Assembly (NCBI RefSeq): GCF_000020645.1
Contig: NC_011060.1
Span: forward strand, 1,192,501 to 1,256,500
DNA: 64,000 nt
Source: Pelodictyon phaeoclathratiforme BU-1
Lineage (GTDB): Bacteria; Bacteroidota; Chlorobiia; Chlorobiales; Chlorobiaceae
Direction of reading: 5' to 3'
How positions within the stretch are numbered: position 1 is the stretch's first letter; every line of letters starts with the position of its first letter. The notes under the pieces were generated by a model. It saw only the letters and a program-made list of their open reading frames with translations. It did not search any database and was not told the DNA's origin. Made by a program: the position numbers and the translations under genes. Shown piece by piece: positions 8,059 through 16,723 of this stretch.

Positions 8059-8250
8059 TCAGACCATGATGATGCAGCCATCAACCGGGCAGACCGCAAC
8101 ACATGCAGCTTCATCATAATAGCCTTTGCAATCTGTACACACTGCTTCATCAACGACATAGATGTCTTCGCCGGGGGTAATGGCGTTTACCGGACATTCC
8201 GGCTCGCATGCTCCGCAATAGGTGCAGGTATCAGTAATTCGATGTGCCAT
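8059..8250 (-). CDS. 2[4Fe-4S] ferredoxin, second tandem copy
   Basis: Paralogue of the ferredoxin at 7737 (63 aa), with the same cysteine framework: Cys9, 12, 15, 19 and Cys38, 41, 50, 54, plus an extra Cys59. The first cluster region is nearly identical between the two. The second half differs in charge (CTDCKGYYDEAAC against CTECAGYADSPAC) and in the C-terminal tail, which ends hydrophobic (GCIIMV). The 133 bp gap may hold a separate promoter for the downstream copy. Such tandem ferredoxins are a known feature of Chlorobiaceae; how the two divide their electron partners cannot be read here. Confidence 0.95.
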   Translation of the reverse strand: MAHRITDTCTYCGACEPECPVNAITPGEDIYVVDEAVCTDCKGYYDEAACVAVCPVDGCIIMV

Positions 8251-8380
8251 GGTTCTCTCATTCAGGATTTATGGAAGATTGTTTTTCTTTGTTGCCATAA
8301 TTGATGATTTCATCTGTTTTCACGCAATAGTTTAACCTGTTAACCTGAGAAGTGAAAATAAAGTTCTGCTGTTGTGTCTG

Positions 8381-9346
8381 TCAGGGCTTTTTTTGTTCGT
8401 GGATTTCGTAGGCATTGATGATATCGCGCACGAGCTTGTGGCGGACAACATCACTCTTATCCAGATAGACAAAGCTGATTCCCTTGATATTGTTCAGGAT
8501 TTCGGGTGAACTGATGAGCCCTGAATTTATCTCCTTTGGCAGGTCGATCTGGGTGACATCACCGGTAATGATCGCCTTTGAATTCAGCCCAAGTCTTGTG
8601 AGACACATTTTCATCTGTGTATTTGATGCATTTTGAGCTTCATCGAGAATGATGAAAGCGTTGCTCATTGTTCTTCCTCGCATATAGGCGAGTGGAACAA
8701 TCTCGATAACGCGCTGTTCTATGAGAAGTTTCAGCTTTTCGGCAGTGAGCATCTCCTGAAGAGCATCATAGAGGGGGCGAAGGTAGGGGTCTATTTTCTG
8801 AGCCAGGTCGCCGGGTAGAAACCCAAGGCTTTCACCGGCCTCTACGGCCGGTCGTGCAAGCACAATGCGTTTGACTCTTTTGGCTTTCCATGCAGCGACA
8901 GCAATGGCAACTGCAGTGTAGGTTTTTCCTGTACCTGCAGGGCCGATGGCAAAAAGAATGTCGTTGTTTTTTGCCTCAGCCACCATTCGCCGCTGGCCAT
9001 CTGTTTTTGCCCTGACGGTAGAATCTGTTGTTGTGATGATAATATCTTCATCGCCATGATGAGCTGCTTTCAGGGTATGAGCAGGTGAGAGCGCAAGATT
9101 GATCAGTGCGTTCAGATCAGTGTCGAGCACTTCGCCATGTTTATTGGCGAGCAAAATCATCTCACTGAAAATCCGTTCCAGCAGGGCAACCTCTTCGTCT
9201 CTTCCTCGAAGAGTAATCTGTGTTCCCCGTGCAGTGATCTGTATATCGGAAAACTCATTACGAATTTTTTTCAGGAGGGAATCGTAGGGTCCAAAAAGAA
9301 TGAGCGGTTCAATGCCCTGAATTTCAATGGTTTTTTCTATGGTCAA
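8381..9346 (-). CDS. phoH: PhoH-family ATPase
   Basis: Cytoplasmic P-loop ATPase of the PhoH/PhoL family, 321 aa. An N-terminal KH-like region (about 1-70) is followed by the ATPase domain with Walker A GPAGTGKT at 135-142 and Walker B-type FIILDEAQN. PhoH proteins are linked to RNA metabolism and ribosome maturation, and in many bacteria lie next to ybeY. No ybeY is present here: the upstream gene, 12 bp away on the same strand, is the heptose epimerase. Length and motifs are normal. Confidence 0.93.
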   Translation of the reverse strand: MTIEKTIEIQGIEPLILFGPYDSLLKKIRNEFSDIQITARGTQITLRGRDEEVALLERIFSEMILLANKHGEVLDTDLNALINLALSPAHTLKAAHHGDEDIIITTTDSTVRAKTDGQRRMVAEAKNNDILFAIGPAGTGKTYTAVAIAVAAWKAKRVKRIVLARPAVEAGESLGFLPGDLAQKIDPYLRPLYDALQEMLTAEKLKLLIEQRVIEIVPLAYMRGRTMSNAFIILDEAQNASNTQMKMCLTRLGLNSKAIITGDVTQIDLPKEINSGLISSPEILNNIKGISFVYLDKSDVVRHKLVRDIINAYEIHEQKKP

Positions 9347-9358
9347 AATAACAGGGGG

Positions 9359-10360
9359 TTATGCATTGGAAGTGGGCTTTGTGTAGTCAAAATATGGATT
9401 GGCAGATGCGAGGTAGTGTTGCACATATTCTCTAATACCATCCTCGATTGAGGTGAGCGTTTCGCTGAATCCTGCCTCTCGCAGCCGAGTGATATCCGCG
9501 CAGGTGTAGTACTGATATTTATCACGAAGGCTCTCCGGCATGGGTGTGTAGTTGATGAGGATTTGACGATCAAGCGCGGAGAACGTTGCAGCCGCAAGGT
9601 CATTGAAGCTTCTTGGTGTTCCGCAGCCGATATTGAAGAGTCCGGTTGCTGAAGGGGTTTCAAGCATCCATGCCATAATTCGGGTACAATCTTTGATGTA
9701 GACGAAATCCCTTGATTGTTCACCATCACGGTAGTCTGGCCTGTGCGATTGAAAGAGATTCAATACCCCATGTTCGCCTATCTGATGAAACGCCTTATAG
9801 ACGACACTGCTCATATCTCCCTTGTGATATTCGTTTGGGCCGTAGACATTGAAGAATTTCAGACCAGCGGCATGATTGAGGATATGGTGCTTCACTGCCC
9901 AGTGGTCAAAGAGCTGTTTGGAGTATCCATACATATTCAGTGGTCGGAGTGCAGCCATCCCTTCAATGGCATCACTGTATCCGTTCGATCCGTCACCATA
10001 GGTTGCTGCGCTTGATGCATAGATAAGTCGTACTTCATGCTGCATGCAGAACGAAGCAATTTTTTTTGAGTAGCCGAAATTGTTGGCAAGAAGATGGTCG
10101 GCATCGGTTTCTGTTGTCGAACTATTCGCGCCCATATGGATGATAGCCGAGATCCCTTCGAGTGCATTTCTTTCGAGCAGGCCGGGAAAAAGCTCTATGG
10201 GAATAAAATCGGCAAAATGAAGTCCGGAAAGATTGCGCCATTTTTCTGTGGTTGTGAACCCAAGATCATCGACAATGATGACATTCTCTTCACCTCTTCT
10301 GTTGAGCTCCCAAAGCATGGCGCTTCCAATAAATCCTGCGCCGCCAGTGATAACAATCAT
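9359..10360 (-). CDS. hldD: ADP-glyceromanno-heptose 6-epimerase
   Basis: Short-chain dehydrogenase-type epimerase that converts ADP-D-glycero- to ADP-L-glycero-D-manno-heptose for the lipopolysaccharide inner core. The ATG at 10360 (MIVITGGAGFIGSAM) gives the standard NAD(P)-binding N-terminus and 333 aa; a longer frame begins at 10393. Visible features are GGAGFIG at 6-12, the NSSTTETD region, and the YGYSKQLFDHW active-site Tyr/Lys pair. It indicates a heptose-containing LPS core. It lies 12 bp upstream of phoH and 50 bp downstream of the hybrid kinase end. Confidence 0.92.
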   Translation of the reverse strand: MIVITGGAGFIGSAMLWELNRRGEENVIIVDDLGFTTTEKWRNLSGLHFADFIPIELFPGLLERNALEGISAIIHMGANSSTTETDADHLLANNFGYSKKIASFCMQHEVRLIYASSAATYGDGSNGYSDAIEGMAALRPLNMYGYSKQLFDHWAVKHHILNHAAGLKFFNVYGPNEYHKGDMSSVVYKAFHQIGEHGVLNLFQSHRPDYRDGEQSRDFVYIKDCTRIMAWMLETPSATGLFNIGCGTPRSFNDLAAATFSALDRQILINYTPMPESLRDKYQYYTCADITRLREAGFSETLTSIEDGIREYVQHYLASANPYFDYTKPTSNA

Positions 10361-10443
10361 GGAAAATAAAATATAGATTTGATGCGGTAGCATCGAATAT
10401 AAAGAGGTGGGTACAAATACAAAAACAAAAGATAATCTTAAAG

Positions 10444-13221
10444 TTAATGGTTCAGTGACTCACGTACCGCTTTTATGAGCGCATTTAAAGAAAATGGTTT
10501 TTGAATGAAATGTGTCCCGGTATCGATCATTTTGTGATTAGAAACAATGTCTGTTGCATACCCTGACATAAAGAGTGTTTTCAGATCTGGTCTGATTGAC
10601 TGCAGTTTTCTGGAGAGTTCATTGCCGTTCATTTCAGGCATAATCACATCGGTCAGAAGCAGGTTTATGTTGCCTTTATATTGCTTTATCATCTTGATTG
10701 CATCACTGGGGGTCGTGGTTGGGAGTACCTTGTATCCCCTGCTTTCAAGCATGAGCTTGCAGAGTTTCAGTATATCAGGCTCATCTTCGACTATGAGTAT
10801 TGTTTCTGTGCCTCTCTTTTTTTCCGGTTCAGCCTGTTGTTCACTTTCAACGGGATCAGCAGAGTCATTAAAGAGGGGAAAAGAGATTCTGAAGCATGTT
10901 CCCTTACCTGGATTGCTTTCACATTCGATAGAACCGTTGTTCTGTTTTACAATGCCATATACTGTAGAAAGTCCCATTCCGGTGCCTTTTCCCACCTCTT
11001 TTGTGGTAAAGAATGGTTCGAAAATATGGGGCAGATCCTTTTTTTCAATACCGGAGCCATTATCGCTGACGGCAAGCGTTACATAGTCACCGGGTGCAAG
11101 GTAAGGAGGAATGGTAGTACCATCAGTTTGGTCAATGGTTACCAGAGAGGTTTCAATGGTGATTTTGCCTGAACCAGCGATGGCATGGCGTGCATTGATG
11201 CAGAGGTTGGCAAGAATCTGGTCGATTTGTGCGGGATCGATCTTGACTTTAATGGGCCTTTTTTCGGGTATCCAGACCAGCGAAATATTCTCGCCGATCA
11301 AGCGCCTTAACATTGGCAGCATCTCCTCGACGACACTGTTTATTTTGAGAATTTTTGACATCACGGTTTGCTTTCGGGCAAATGCGAGAAGTTGATGGGT
11401 CAGATCGGCAGAGTGTGAGGCCGCTTTGTGGATGATCTCCAGATTGGCATAAATCGGCAAGGCGGGTTCAAGAAGTTCCATGGTCATTTCGGTATGTCCA
11501 AGAATCACAGCCATCATGTTGTTGAAATCGTGGGCAATACCTCCGGCAAGCTGTCCCACCACCTCCATTTTTTGGAATTGCTGAAGCTGGCATTGCAATT
11601 TTTCCCGCTCCTCGTCGACAAGCTTTTTGGCAACGATGTCCCATGCGATGCTTGCAAGCATGGTGACCCAACGGATATCATCGTCATCATAATCGGATGG
11701 TTTATTGACAACTACCAAAATGGCAATGATCCGATCTCCTTGCAGCATGGGAACAACCAGCGTTCGTCTGATAACAGGGTGGGATTGCGGAAGATTATCC
11801 TGATATTTATTGCGATCGTAACTATTGTTAATTACAGCTTTTTTTTCCCGCATGATATCAGCCCAGAACTCGGCATTATTCACTGAAGGATGATGTGATT
11901 GGCCAACCTCGCTGACAATGTGTTTATTTTTTTGCATGTTGGACGACATGACCTGTATCGTGCGGGATGGGGTAATATTTTCGATAAAGTGACAAAACCC
12001 CAAGGCACTGTTTGTCTGTCGTTCAGCTTCGTTGATGGCAGTCAGAAGTAATGTTTCCACAGATTGGGTCTCAGCCATTTCGATCAGGTGCAGGCGAAAT
12101 GCCGAGAGGGCTTCAAAGTGCTTGCGTTGATTGATATCGTGAATAATACAGTAGATAAAAGCTTTGCCCGTTATCTCGATTTTATTGGCGAATATCTCTA
12201 CATCACGGATGGAACCGTTCGCTCTGAGGTGACGAAATGAAAAATTGAGTTGTTTTGATGCCAGCCATTTTTTCATGATCTTGTTTACCTCATCGGCAGG
12301 GAGAGCATTGATATCATGGAGATGCATCTTTTTGAGTTCTTCAATTGACCAGCCATAAAAGTCCTCAGCCGCTTGATTGGCATCAACGATATTGCCGTTA
12401 TCAGGATCCAGAATAAGCTGAATGGCTGAATGGCTTTCAAAAAGCTTCCGGAATCGTTCCTCGTTTTCCTGTAACGCTTTTTCTGTTTGTTTGCGTTCGG
12501 TAATGTCAATACCCATTCCGACAATGAATGGCTTATCATCGATGATGAAGCGCTTTCCGGTCATGATGAGCCAGCGATACTCCGGCCCTCCCCGCAAGAG
12601 TACCCGTCCTTCCCCGGTTACTTCAGTACCAAGGGTGAGAATGTCCCGCATGCTTTCTGCGACAACATGCTGATCGTCGGGATGAATGGTCTCAATGGCA
12701 TGAAAACTCCCCATCTCTTGTTCAGTTTTTCCGGCAATTTGTTCACGCTGATACGAATTCCATCCTACATATTGTCCGTTGGCATCCAGAATGTAAAAGG
12801 TGCCTGGAATGGTGTCGATAATGGTTTTACTGAAGGTCTGCTCATTTTTCAGACTCAGCTCTCTTAACTTCAGCTCAGTCACATCCTGGATAATAATTAA
12901 CAGTTGAGTGACTTGTCCTTCTGATGAAAGGGTTGGATAGATGGTGTTGCGCAGGATTCGGTTGTTTCGTTCATCCTCCCAGGATATTTGCCTGGCTGTG
13001 CAGATGGCCTCGTCGGCTTTTTCTTTTCTTCGTGATGCAAGTTCAGGAGCCAGCAAGCTGTACATATTGGTGCCGATGCACTCGTGCACTCTTTTTTGAA
13101 AGCGGGAAGCAAAGGTTTCGTTGGCGTCAAGAATGGTACCCTCAGTATCAATGATAAGCACAGATTCGGGAAAAGATTCAAACCACGCAGGAGTGGCTCT
13201 CTGGTAAGGTTCTACAGTCAT
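10444..13221 (-). CDS. Hybrid sensor histidine kinase (PAS x3, GAF, HisKA, HATPase, REC)
   Basis: Large 925 aa signalling protein. Domains in order: PAS about 10-120, PAS about 130-245 (with a PAC end MGIDITERKQTEKALQ), PAS about 255-370, GAF about 375-535, a coiled linker, HisKA with phospho-acceptor His564 in GGIAHDFNN, HATPase_c (NxxxNA and GxGxG boxes present), and a C-terminal receiver with phospho-acceptor Asp858 in LLLTDVIMPEMNG. No membrane segment is evident, so it should be cytoplasmic and sense small molecules or redox state. No response regulator gene is adjacent. The GAF-linker-HisKA module closely resembles the kinase at 38677. The ligand is unknown. Confidence 0.92.
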   Translation of the reverse strand: MTVEPYQRATPAWFESFPESVLIIDTEGTILDANETFASRFQKRVHECIGTNMYSLLAPELASRRKEKADEAICTARQISWEDERNNRILRNTIYPTLSSEGQVTQLLIIIQDVTELKLRELSLKNEQTFSKTIIDTIPGTFYILDANGQYVGWNSYQREQIAGKTEQEMGSFHAIETIHPDDQHVVAESMRDILTLGTEVTGEGRVLLRGGPEYRWLIMTGKRFIIDDKPFIVGMGIDITERKQTEKALQENEERFRKLFESHSAIQLILDPDNGNIVDANQAAEDFYGWSIEELKKMHLHDINALPADEVNKIMKKWLASKQLNFSFRHLRANGSIRDVEIFANKIEITGKAFIYCIIHDINQRKHFEALSAFRLHLIEMAETQSVETLLLTAINEAERQTNSALGFCHFIENITPSRTIQVMSSNMQKNKHIVSEVGQSHHPSVNNAEFWADIMREKKAVINNSYDRNKYQDNLPQSHPVIRRTLVVPMLQGDRIIAILVVVNKPSDYDDDDIRWVTMLASIAWDIVAKKLVDEEREKLQCQLQQFQKMEVVGQLAGGIAHDFNNMMAVILGHTEMTMELLEPALPIYANLEIIHKAASHSADLTHQLLAFARKQTVMSKILKINSVVEEMLPMLRRLIGENISLVWIPEKRPIKVKIDPAQIDQILANLCINARHAIAGSGKITIETSLVTIDQTDGTTIPPYLAPGDYVTLAVSDNGSGIEKKDLPHIFEPFFTTKEVGKGTGMGLSTVYGIVKQNNGSIECESNPGKGTCFRISFPLFNDSADPVESEQQAEPEKKRGTETILIVEDEPDILKLCKLMLESRGYKVLPTTTPSDAIKMIKQYKGNINLLLTDVIMPEMNGNELSRKLQSIRPDLKTLFMSGYATDIVSNHKMIDTGTHFIQKPFSLNALIKAVRESLNH

Positions 13222-13588
13222 TCAGGCCTCAGTTATCTTATTGTTCTGCATGAAGGTTAGATCTTCTTTCTGAAAATCATTGCTTTTTCAGTTCGTACCA
13301 AAATAATCAGGTCAAGTTATTGCTTCATTCCGGTCATGATCTCCTCGCTGAGCCATGAGTTTTGCATGGAGCAACTGAACTTGCTGAAAAATAAATAAAA
13401 AAACCCCCCTGAGTATAACGAATACATCTCTCCATGCAATTTCTTTCATGAAATCGATCTGGATTGAGTTTGTGCCTTGGAGGTATGATTGCTGGGTGTC
13501 ATGTGGAGGAAGTTGTCGTGCTGAATGGTATCTCCCGATTCAGTACGACAACTTTGTAAAATCTTATTATTAGTACTGTATCCTGTCG
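13222..13588. other. Intergenic region with a 15-bp palindrome
   Basis: About 370 bp between the sigma-like gene end and the hybrid kinase start, both on the minus strand. It should hold the kinase promoter. The only clear structure is an inverted repeat at 13512-13552. I found no convincing coding frame; a short minus-strand frame at 13446-13667 overlaps the sigma-like gene and looks spurious. Confidence 0.5.
13512..13552. repeat. Near-perfect inverted repeat downstream of the sigma-like gene
   Basis: Two 15-base arms (13512-13526 and 13538-13552, GTTGTCGTGCTGAAT and its complement with one mismatch, a G-U pair in one RNA strand) around an 11-base loop. It could act as a terminator stem for the minus-strand sigma-like gene or as an operator. 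No proper T-tract follows on the minus strand. Confidence 0.55.
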
Positions 13589-14041
13589 TTAACTTGCCTT
13601 TAGGTGCCCTAAAACCACTGGATTTTGATTTGCCAGAGACAAGATTTTCCTTCCCCATAACAGCCACAGTCTTACGGTTTCAACTGGCTTTCCAACAATC
13701 TCTGCTATCTGAAGATGTTTCAGACCAGATATTTCGCTCAACAGAACGGAGAGTTTCATATCTGCTGCCCAAGGAATCAATGAATCGAGAGGTTGCAGAT
13801 GGCACTGGTCGCTCTTTTCACCTGTACAGAAATCAGTGTATTGACCAAAGCGGTTTACGTAACATTCACGGAAGCTTTTGAGCAAAACTCTTTCCTCGCT
13901 TTCCATACTTGCAGAGAGGTAAGTACAGTAAACCAGGTCGCTTGATACATCCTCGCTTCCCGTCATCCAGTATGCAAGAGAGTATATATTATCGAGAAGA
14001 TCAAGAGCACTCTTTTTCATCTTTTTCATGTCTGACCCCAT
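13589..14041 (-). CDS. Reduced ECF sigma-factor-like protein
   Basis: A 150 aa protein with the general layout of an extracytoplasmic-function sigma factor. The N-terminal part (about 10-60, LLDNIYSLAYWMTGSEDVSSDLVYCTYLSA) resembles region 2, including the usual spacing of LY..A......A..L. The C-terminal part (about 95-140) is a convincing region 4 helix-turn-helix: LSEISGLKHLQIAEIVGKPVETVRLWLLWGRKIL. The linker is shorter than usual and region 2.4 is weakly conserved. No anti-sigma factor is adjacent. The start is uncertain, because a second ATG at 14029 follows a GGGG. It may be a working sigma factor or a derived DNA-binding regulator. Confidence 0.65.
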   Translation of the reverse strand: MGSDMKKMKKSALDLLDNIYSLAYWMTGSEDVSSDLVYCTYLSASMESEERVLLKSFRECYVNRFGQYTDFCTGEKSDQCHLQPLDSLIPWAADMKLSVLLSEISGLKHLQIAEIVGKPVETVRLWLLWGRKILSLANQNPVVLGHLKAS

Positions 14042-14216
14042 TATAATTGGATTTAATTTGTCCTATTTTAATTTATAAAAAAAATGAGGATTATCCAGAT
14101 TTATTTCAAGAATTGTTTGAAAAAGATGTTTTTTAAGGATAATAAGGTGGCTTTCGGCATTAATGGGTTTGCTCTGTCGGTTTGGCCGTTTTCGAACAAC
14201 AACATACAGTGGTAAT

Positions 14217-15284
14217 ATGAAGAGAGATATACAGTACCTTCTTAATCCGGCATTACAGAATATTGCGACCTATCGGGTTGAGGGGGGACAGCAGGCTGAG
14301 ATAAAGCTGAACCAGAACGAAAGTCCTTTTGATGTGCCGATGTGGCTCAAGGAGGAGATTACAGGAGAGTTTATCAAGGAACCCTGGAATCGGTATCCGG
14401 ATATTCTTCCCTACAGGGGAATGCAGGTTTATGCGGATTTTCTTGGCATTTCGCCTGATTCCGTAATGATGAGCAACGGATCGAACGAAATGCTCTACAC
14501 CATATTTCTTGCCTGTCTTGGACCTGGCAGGAAGGTGCTGATTCCTGACCCTTCATTTTCGCTGTACGAAAAAATTGCGCTACTTCTTCAGTCGCAGATT
14601 GTCACGGTTCCCATGCTTCCTGATCTTGATTTTGATCTGGAGGCAATTCTGCGTACTGCACATGATGAAGCTGTTGATTTTATTGTCATCTCCACACCGA
14701 ACAATCCTACAGGAAAATCACTCACGTTTGAAGAGGTTCGTCTTATTGCACAATCTTCTGATGCCATCGTTCTGGTTGATGAGGCCTATATTGAGTTCTC
14801 ACGGCAACGCTCTGTTCTTGAACTGATAGACGAACTGCCGAATCTTGTTGTGCTTCGGACTATGTCCAAAGCAATCGCTCTGGCAGGAATTCGTATTGGT
14901 TTTGCGCTTGCCAATCCTCTTCTGATGGCTGAAATCGCCAAACCGAAAATTCCTTTTGCATCAAGCAGACTTGCCGAGATAACACTTTCAATGGTGCTGG
15001 CAAATTACTCTCTTGTTACTGACGCTGTATCCTATATTCTACATGAACGGGAAAAGCTCTATACCGCAATGCTTACCATTGATGGTGTTGAGCCTTTTGT
15101 GAGTGATACTAATTTTTTGATTATCAGAGTCTCCGATGCGGGTTCCGTGTTTCAAAACCTTCAGAGCCAGGGTATTTTGGTGAGAAATGTTTCCGGTTAC
15201 CGGCTCATGGAAAACTGCCTGAGATTTAATGTTGGTCTCGTTGATGAAAATCAGCAGCTCATTGCAAAACTGAGGCAGTTTTAG
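14217..15284 (+). CDS. hisC: Histidinol-phosphate aminotransferase
   Basis: PLP-dependent class I/II aminotransferase that converts imidazole-acetol phosphate to histidinol phosphate in histidine biosynthesis. The ATG at 14217 (MKRDIQYLLNPAL) gives 355 aa, typical for HisC; the frame extends to 14163 without support. Visible features are LNQNESPFDVP, SNGSNEML, TPNNPTGK, VDEAYIEF and the PLP lysine Lys218 in TMSKAIALAGIRIGF. The RFNVG ending is typical. It is not in a his operon here but is followed after 2 bp by an rRNA/tRNA methyltransferase gene. Confidence 0.92.
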   Translation: MKRDIQYLLNPALQNIATYRVEGGQQAEIKLNQNESPFDVPMWLKEEITGEFIKEPWNRYPDILPYRGMQVYADFLGISPDSVMMSNGSNEMLYTIFLACLGPGRKVLIPDPSFSLYEKIALLLQSQIVTVPMLPDLDFDLEAILRTAHDEAVDFIVISTPNNPTGKSLTFEEVRLIAQSSDAIVLVDEAYIEFSRQRSVLELIDELPNLVVLRTMSKAIALAGIRIGFALANPLLMAEIAKPKIPFASSRLAEITLSMVLANYSLVTDAVSYILHEREKLYTAMLTIDGVEPFVSDTNFLIIRVSDAGSVFQNLQSQGILVRNVSGYRLMENCLRFNVGLVDENQQLIAKLRQF

Positions 15285-15286
15285 CC

Positions 15287-15829
15287 ATGCAGGGCTTCAG
15301 AAAATTATCCGGTATTGAGATGAACCGACTGAGTGTGGAGCATTATTGCCAGTCGCCAAAGCATCCTCTTGTCTTGATGCTCCATAATATTCGCAGTATG
15401 TGGAATGTCGGTTCGATGTTTCGTTCGGCTGATGCTGCAAGGATCGAAAAAATTATACTTTCTGGCTATACGGCAACTCCGCCAAGAAAAGAGATCGCCA
15501 AAACAGCTCTGGGAGCACAGGATACGGTTGTTTGGGAGTATCATGCCGATCCACTTGAGGCTGTTTGCAGCATGAAGCGAGAGGGTGTGAGAATTTGTGG
15601 ATTGGAGATTACGGAGGGAAGTCGTCCCTACACGGCAGTGAATGCGGGGGATTTTCCAATCTGTCTTGTCGTCGGTAATGAAGTGGATGGTCTTGAAAAT
15701 GAGATACTTGATTCATGTGATGATGTACTTGAAATCCCCCAATACGGGACCAAGCATTCGTTAAACGTCGCGGTTGCTGCTGGTATTGCTCTTTTTGAGT
15801 TGGTGCATGTTTTTAGAAGAAGTGTGTAA
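15287..15829 (+). CDS. SPOUT-family (TrmH/SpoU) RNA methyltransferase
   Basis: SAM-dependent 2'-O-ribose methyltransferase of the SpoU/TrmH family with a trefoil-knot fold, 180 aa. The three family motifs are present: NVGSMFRSADA, LVVGNEVDGL and IPQYGTKHSLNVAVAAGIALFE. The short length fits TrmH-type enzymes without an extra substrate-binding domain. The target RNA (tRNA position or rRNA) cannot be told from sequence. A second possible start is the ATG at 15320. It lies 2 bp after hisC and is probably co-transcribed with it. Confidence 0.9.
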   Translation: MQGFRKLSGIEMNRLSVEHYCQSPKHPLVLMLHNIRSMWNVGSMFRSADAARIEKIILSGYTATPPRKEIAKTALGAQDTVVWEYHADPLEAVCSMKREGVRICGLEITEGSRPYTAVNAGDFPICLVVGNEVDGLENEILDSCDDVLEIPQYGTKHSLNVAVAAGIALFELVHVFRRSV

Positions 15830-15892
15830 CTTTTTGTTTTTTGTTTTTGTTTTGTTTACTTGGAGACTAATCGCTTATAACCGCGTTTTTCG

Positions 15893-16723
15893 ATGCTTCA
15901 TTACAAGACATATGAGTTGGATGATCCGGAAGCTCCCTGGGTTGTTTTTGTTCACGGGGCTGGAGGCAGTTCTTCAATATGGTTTATGCAAATAAAAGAG
16001 TTCATCAGGCATTTTAATGTTCTGCTTGTTGATCTCCGCGGGCATGGCAAGTCGAAAAGCATTGTTGTTCCCAAAGATAAACACTATTACGACTTTGGGG
16101 ATGTTACCCGTGATATTCTTGAGGTTCTCGACACTCTGAATATCCAGAAAGCACACTTCATCGGCATTTCACTCGGAACCATCATTATTCGTAATCTCAG
16201 CGAAATTGCTCCCGGCAGGGTCACTTCCATGATTATGGGTGGGGCTATCATAAGGTTGAATGTACGGGCAAAAGTGCTTGTTACCCTTGGAAACATGTTC
16301 AAGAGGTTCGTTCCCTACATGTGGCTTTACAGTTTTTTTGCGTGGATTATTATGCCAAGCGAGCGACATAAACGCTCAAGGTTGCTCTTTGTCAATGAAG
16401 CCAAGAAGGTGGCTCAGAAGGAGTTTATGCGCTGGTTCACATTGACCTATGAGATCACGCCACTGTTAAAATATTTTGAAGAGAAAGATACAGCAATTCC
16501 TACGCTCTACCTTATGGGTGACGAAGATCATATGTTTCTTCCTGCTGTTCGTTACATCATAACGAAACATACCAATTCGTGGCTTGAGGTGATCGGAAAT
16601 TCCGGTCATGTCTGTAATGTCGATCAACCCAAGGAGTTTAATTCCCGCGCGATTCACTTTTTGAAAAGCATGTCGTCGGTCACCTCGACTGAAGAATCAG
16701 TAGTACGTTTGGCAGCCTGTTAG
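15893..16723 (+). CDS. Alpha/beta hydrolase
   Basis: Alpha/beta-hydrolase fold enzyme, 276 aa, cytoplasmic. The oxyanion-hole segment VFVHGAGGSSSIW is followed by the nucleophile elbow GISLG with Ser93, a candidate acid at Asp210 or Asp212 (MGDEDHMF), and the catalytic His239 in GNSGHVCNVDQP. The cap region (about 120-190) contains hydrophobic and basic residues. The substrate is unknown; esterases, haloperoxidase-like enzymes and lipases share this layout. Its stop codon overlaps the stop of the convergent pth gene. Confidence 0.88.
   Translation: MLHYKTYELDDPEAPWVVFVHGAGGSSSIWFMQIKEFIRHFNVLLVDLRGHGKSKSIVVPKDKHYYDFGDVTRDILEVLDTLNIQKAHFIGISLGTIIIRNLSEIAPGRVTSMIMGGAIIRLNVRAKVLVTLGNMFKRFVPYMWLYSFFAWIIMPSERHKRSRLLFVNEAKKVAQKEFMRWFTLTYEITPLLKYFEEKDTAIPTLYLMGDEDHMFLPAVRYIITKHTNSWLEVIGNSGHVCNVDQPKEFNSRAIHFLKSMSSVTSTEESVVRLAAC

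Noticed and set aside
9716..10369. Plus-strand frames opposite hldD
   Set aside because: Antisense of a clear epimerase gene; no protein-like features.
10547..11172. Long plus-strand frames (179 and 163 codons) opposite the hybrid kinase
   Set aside because: They lie wholly within a well-supported minus-strand gene and show no motifs.
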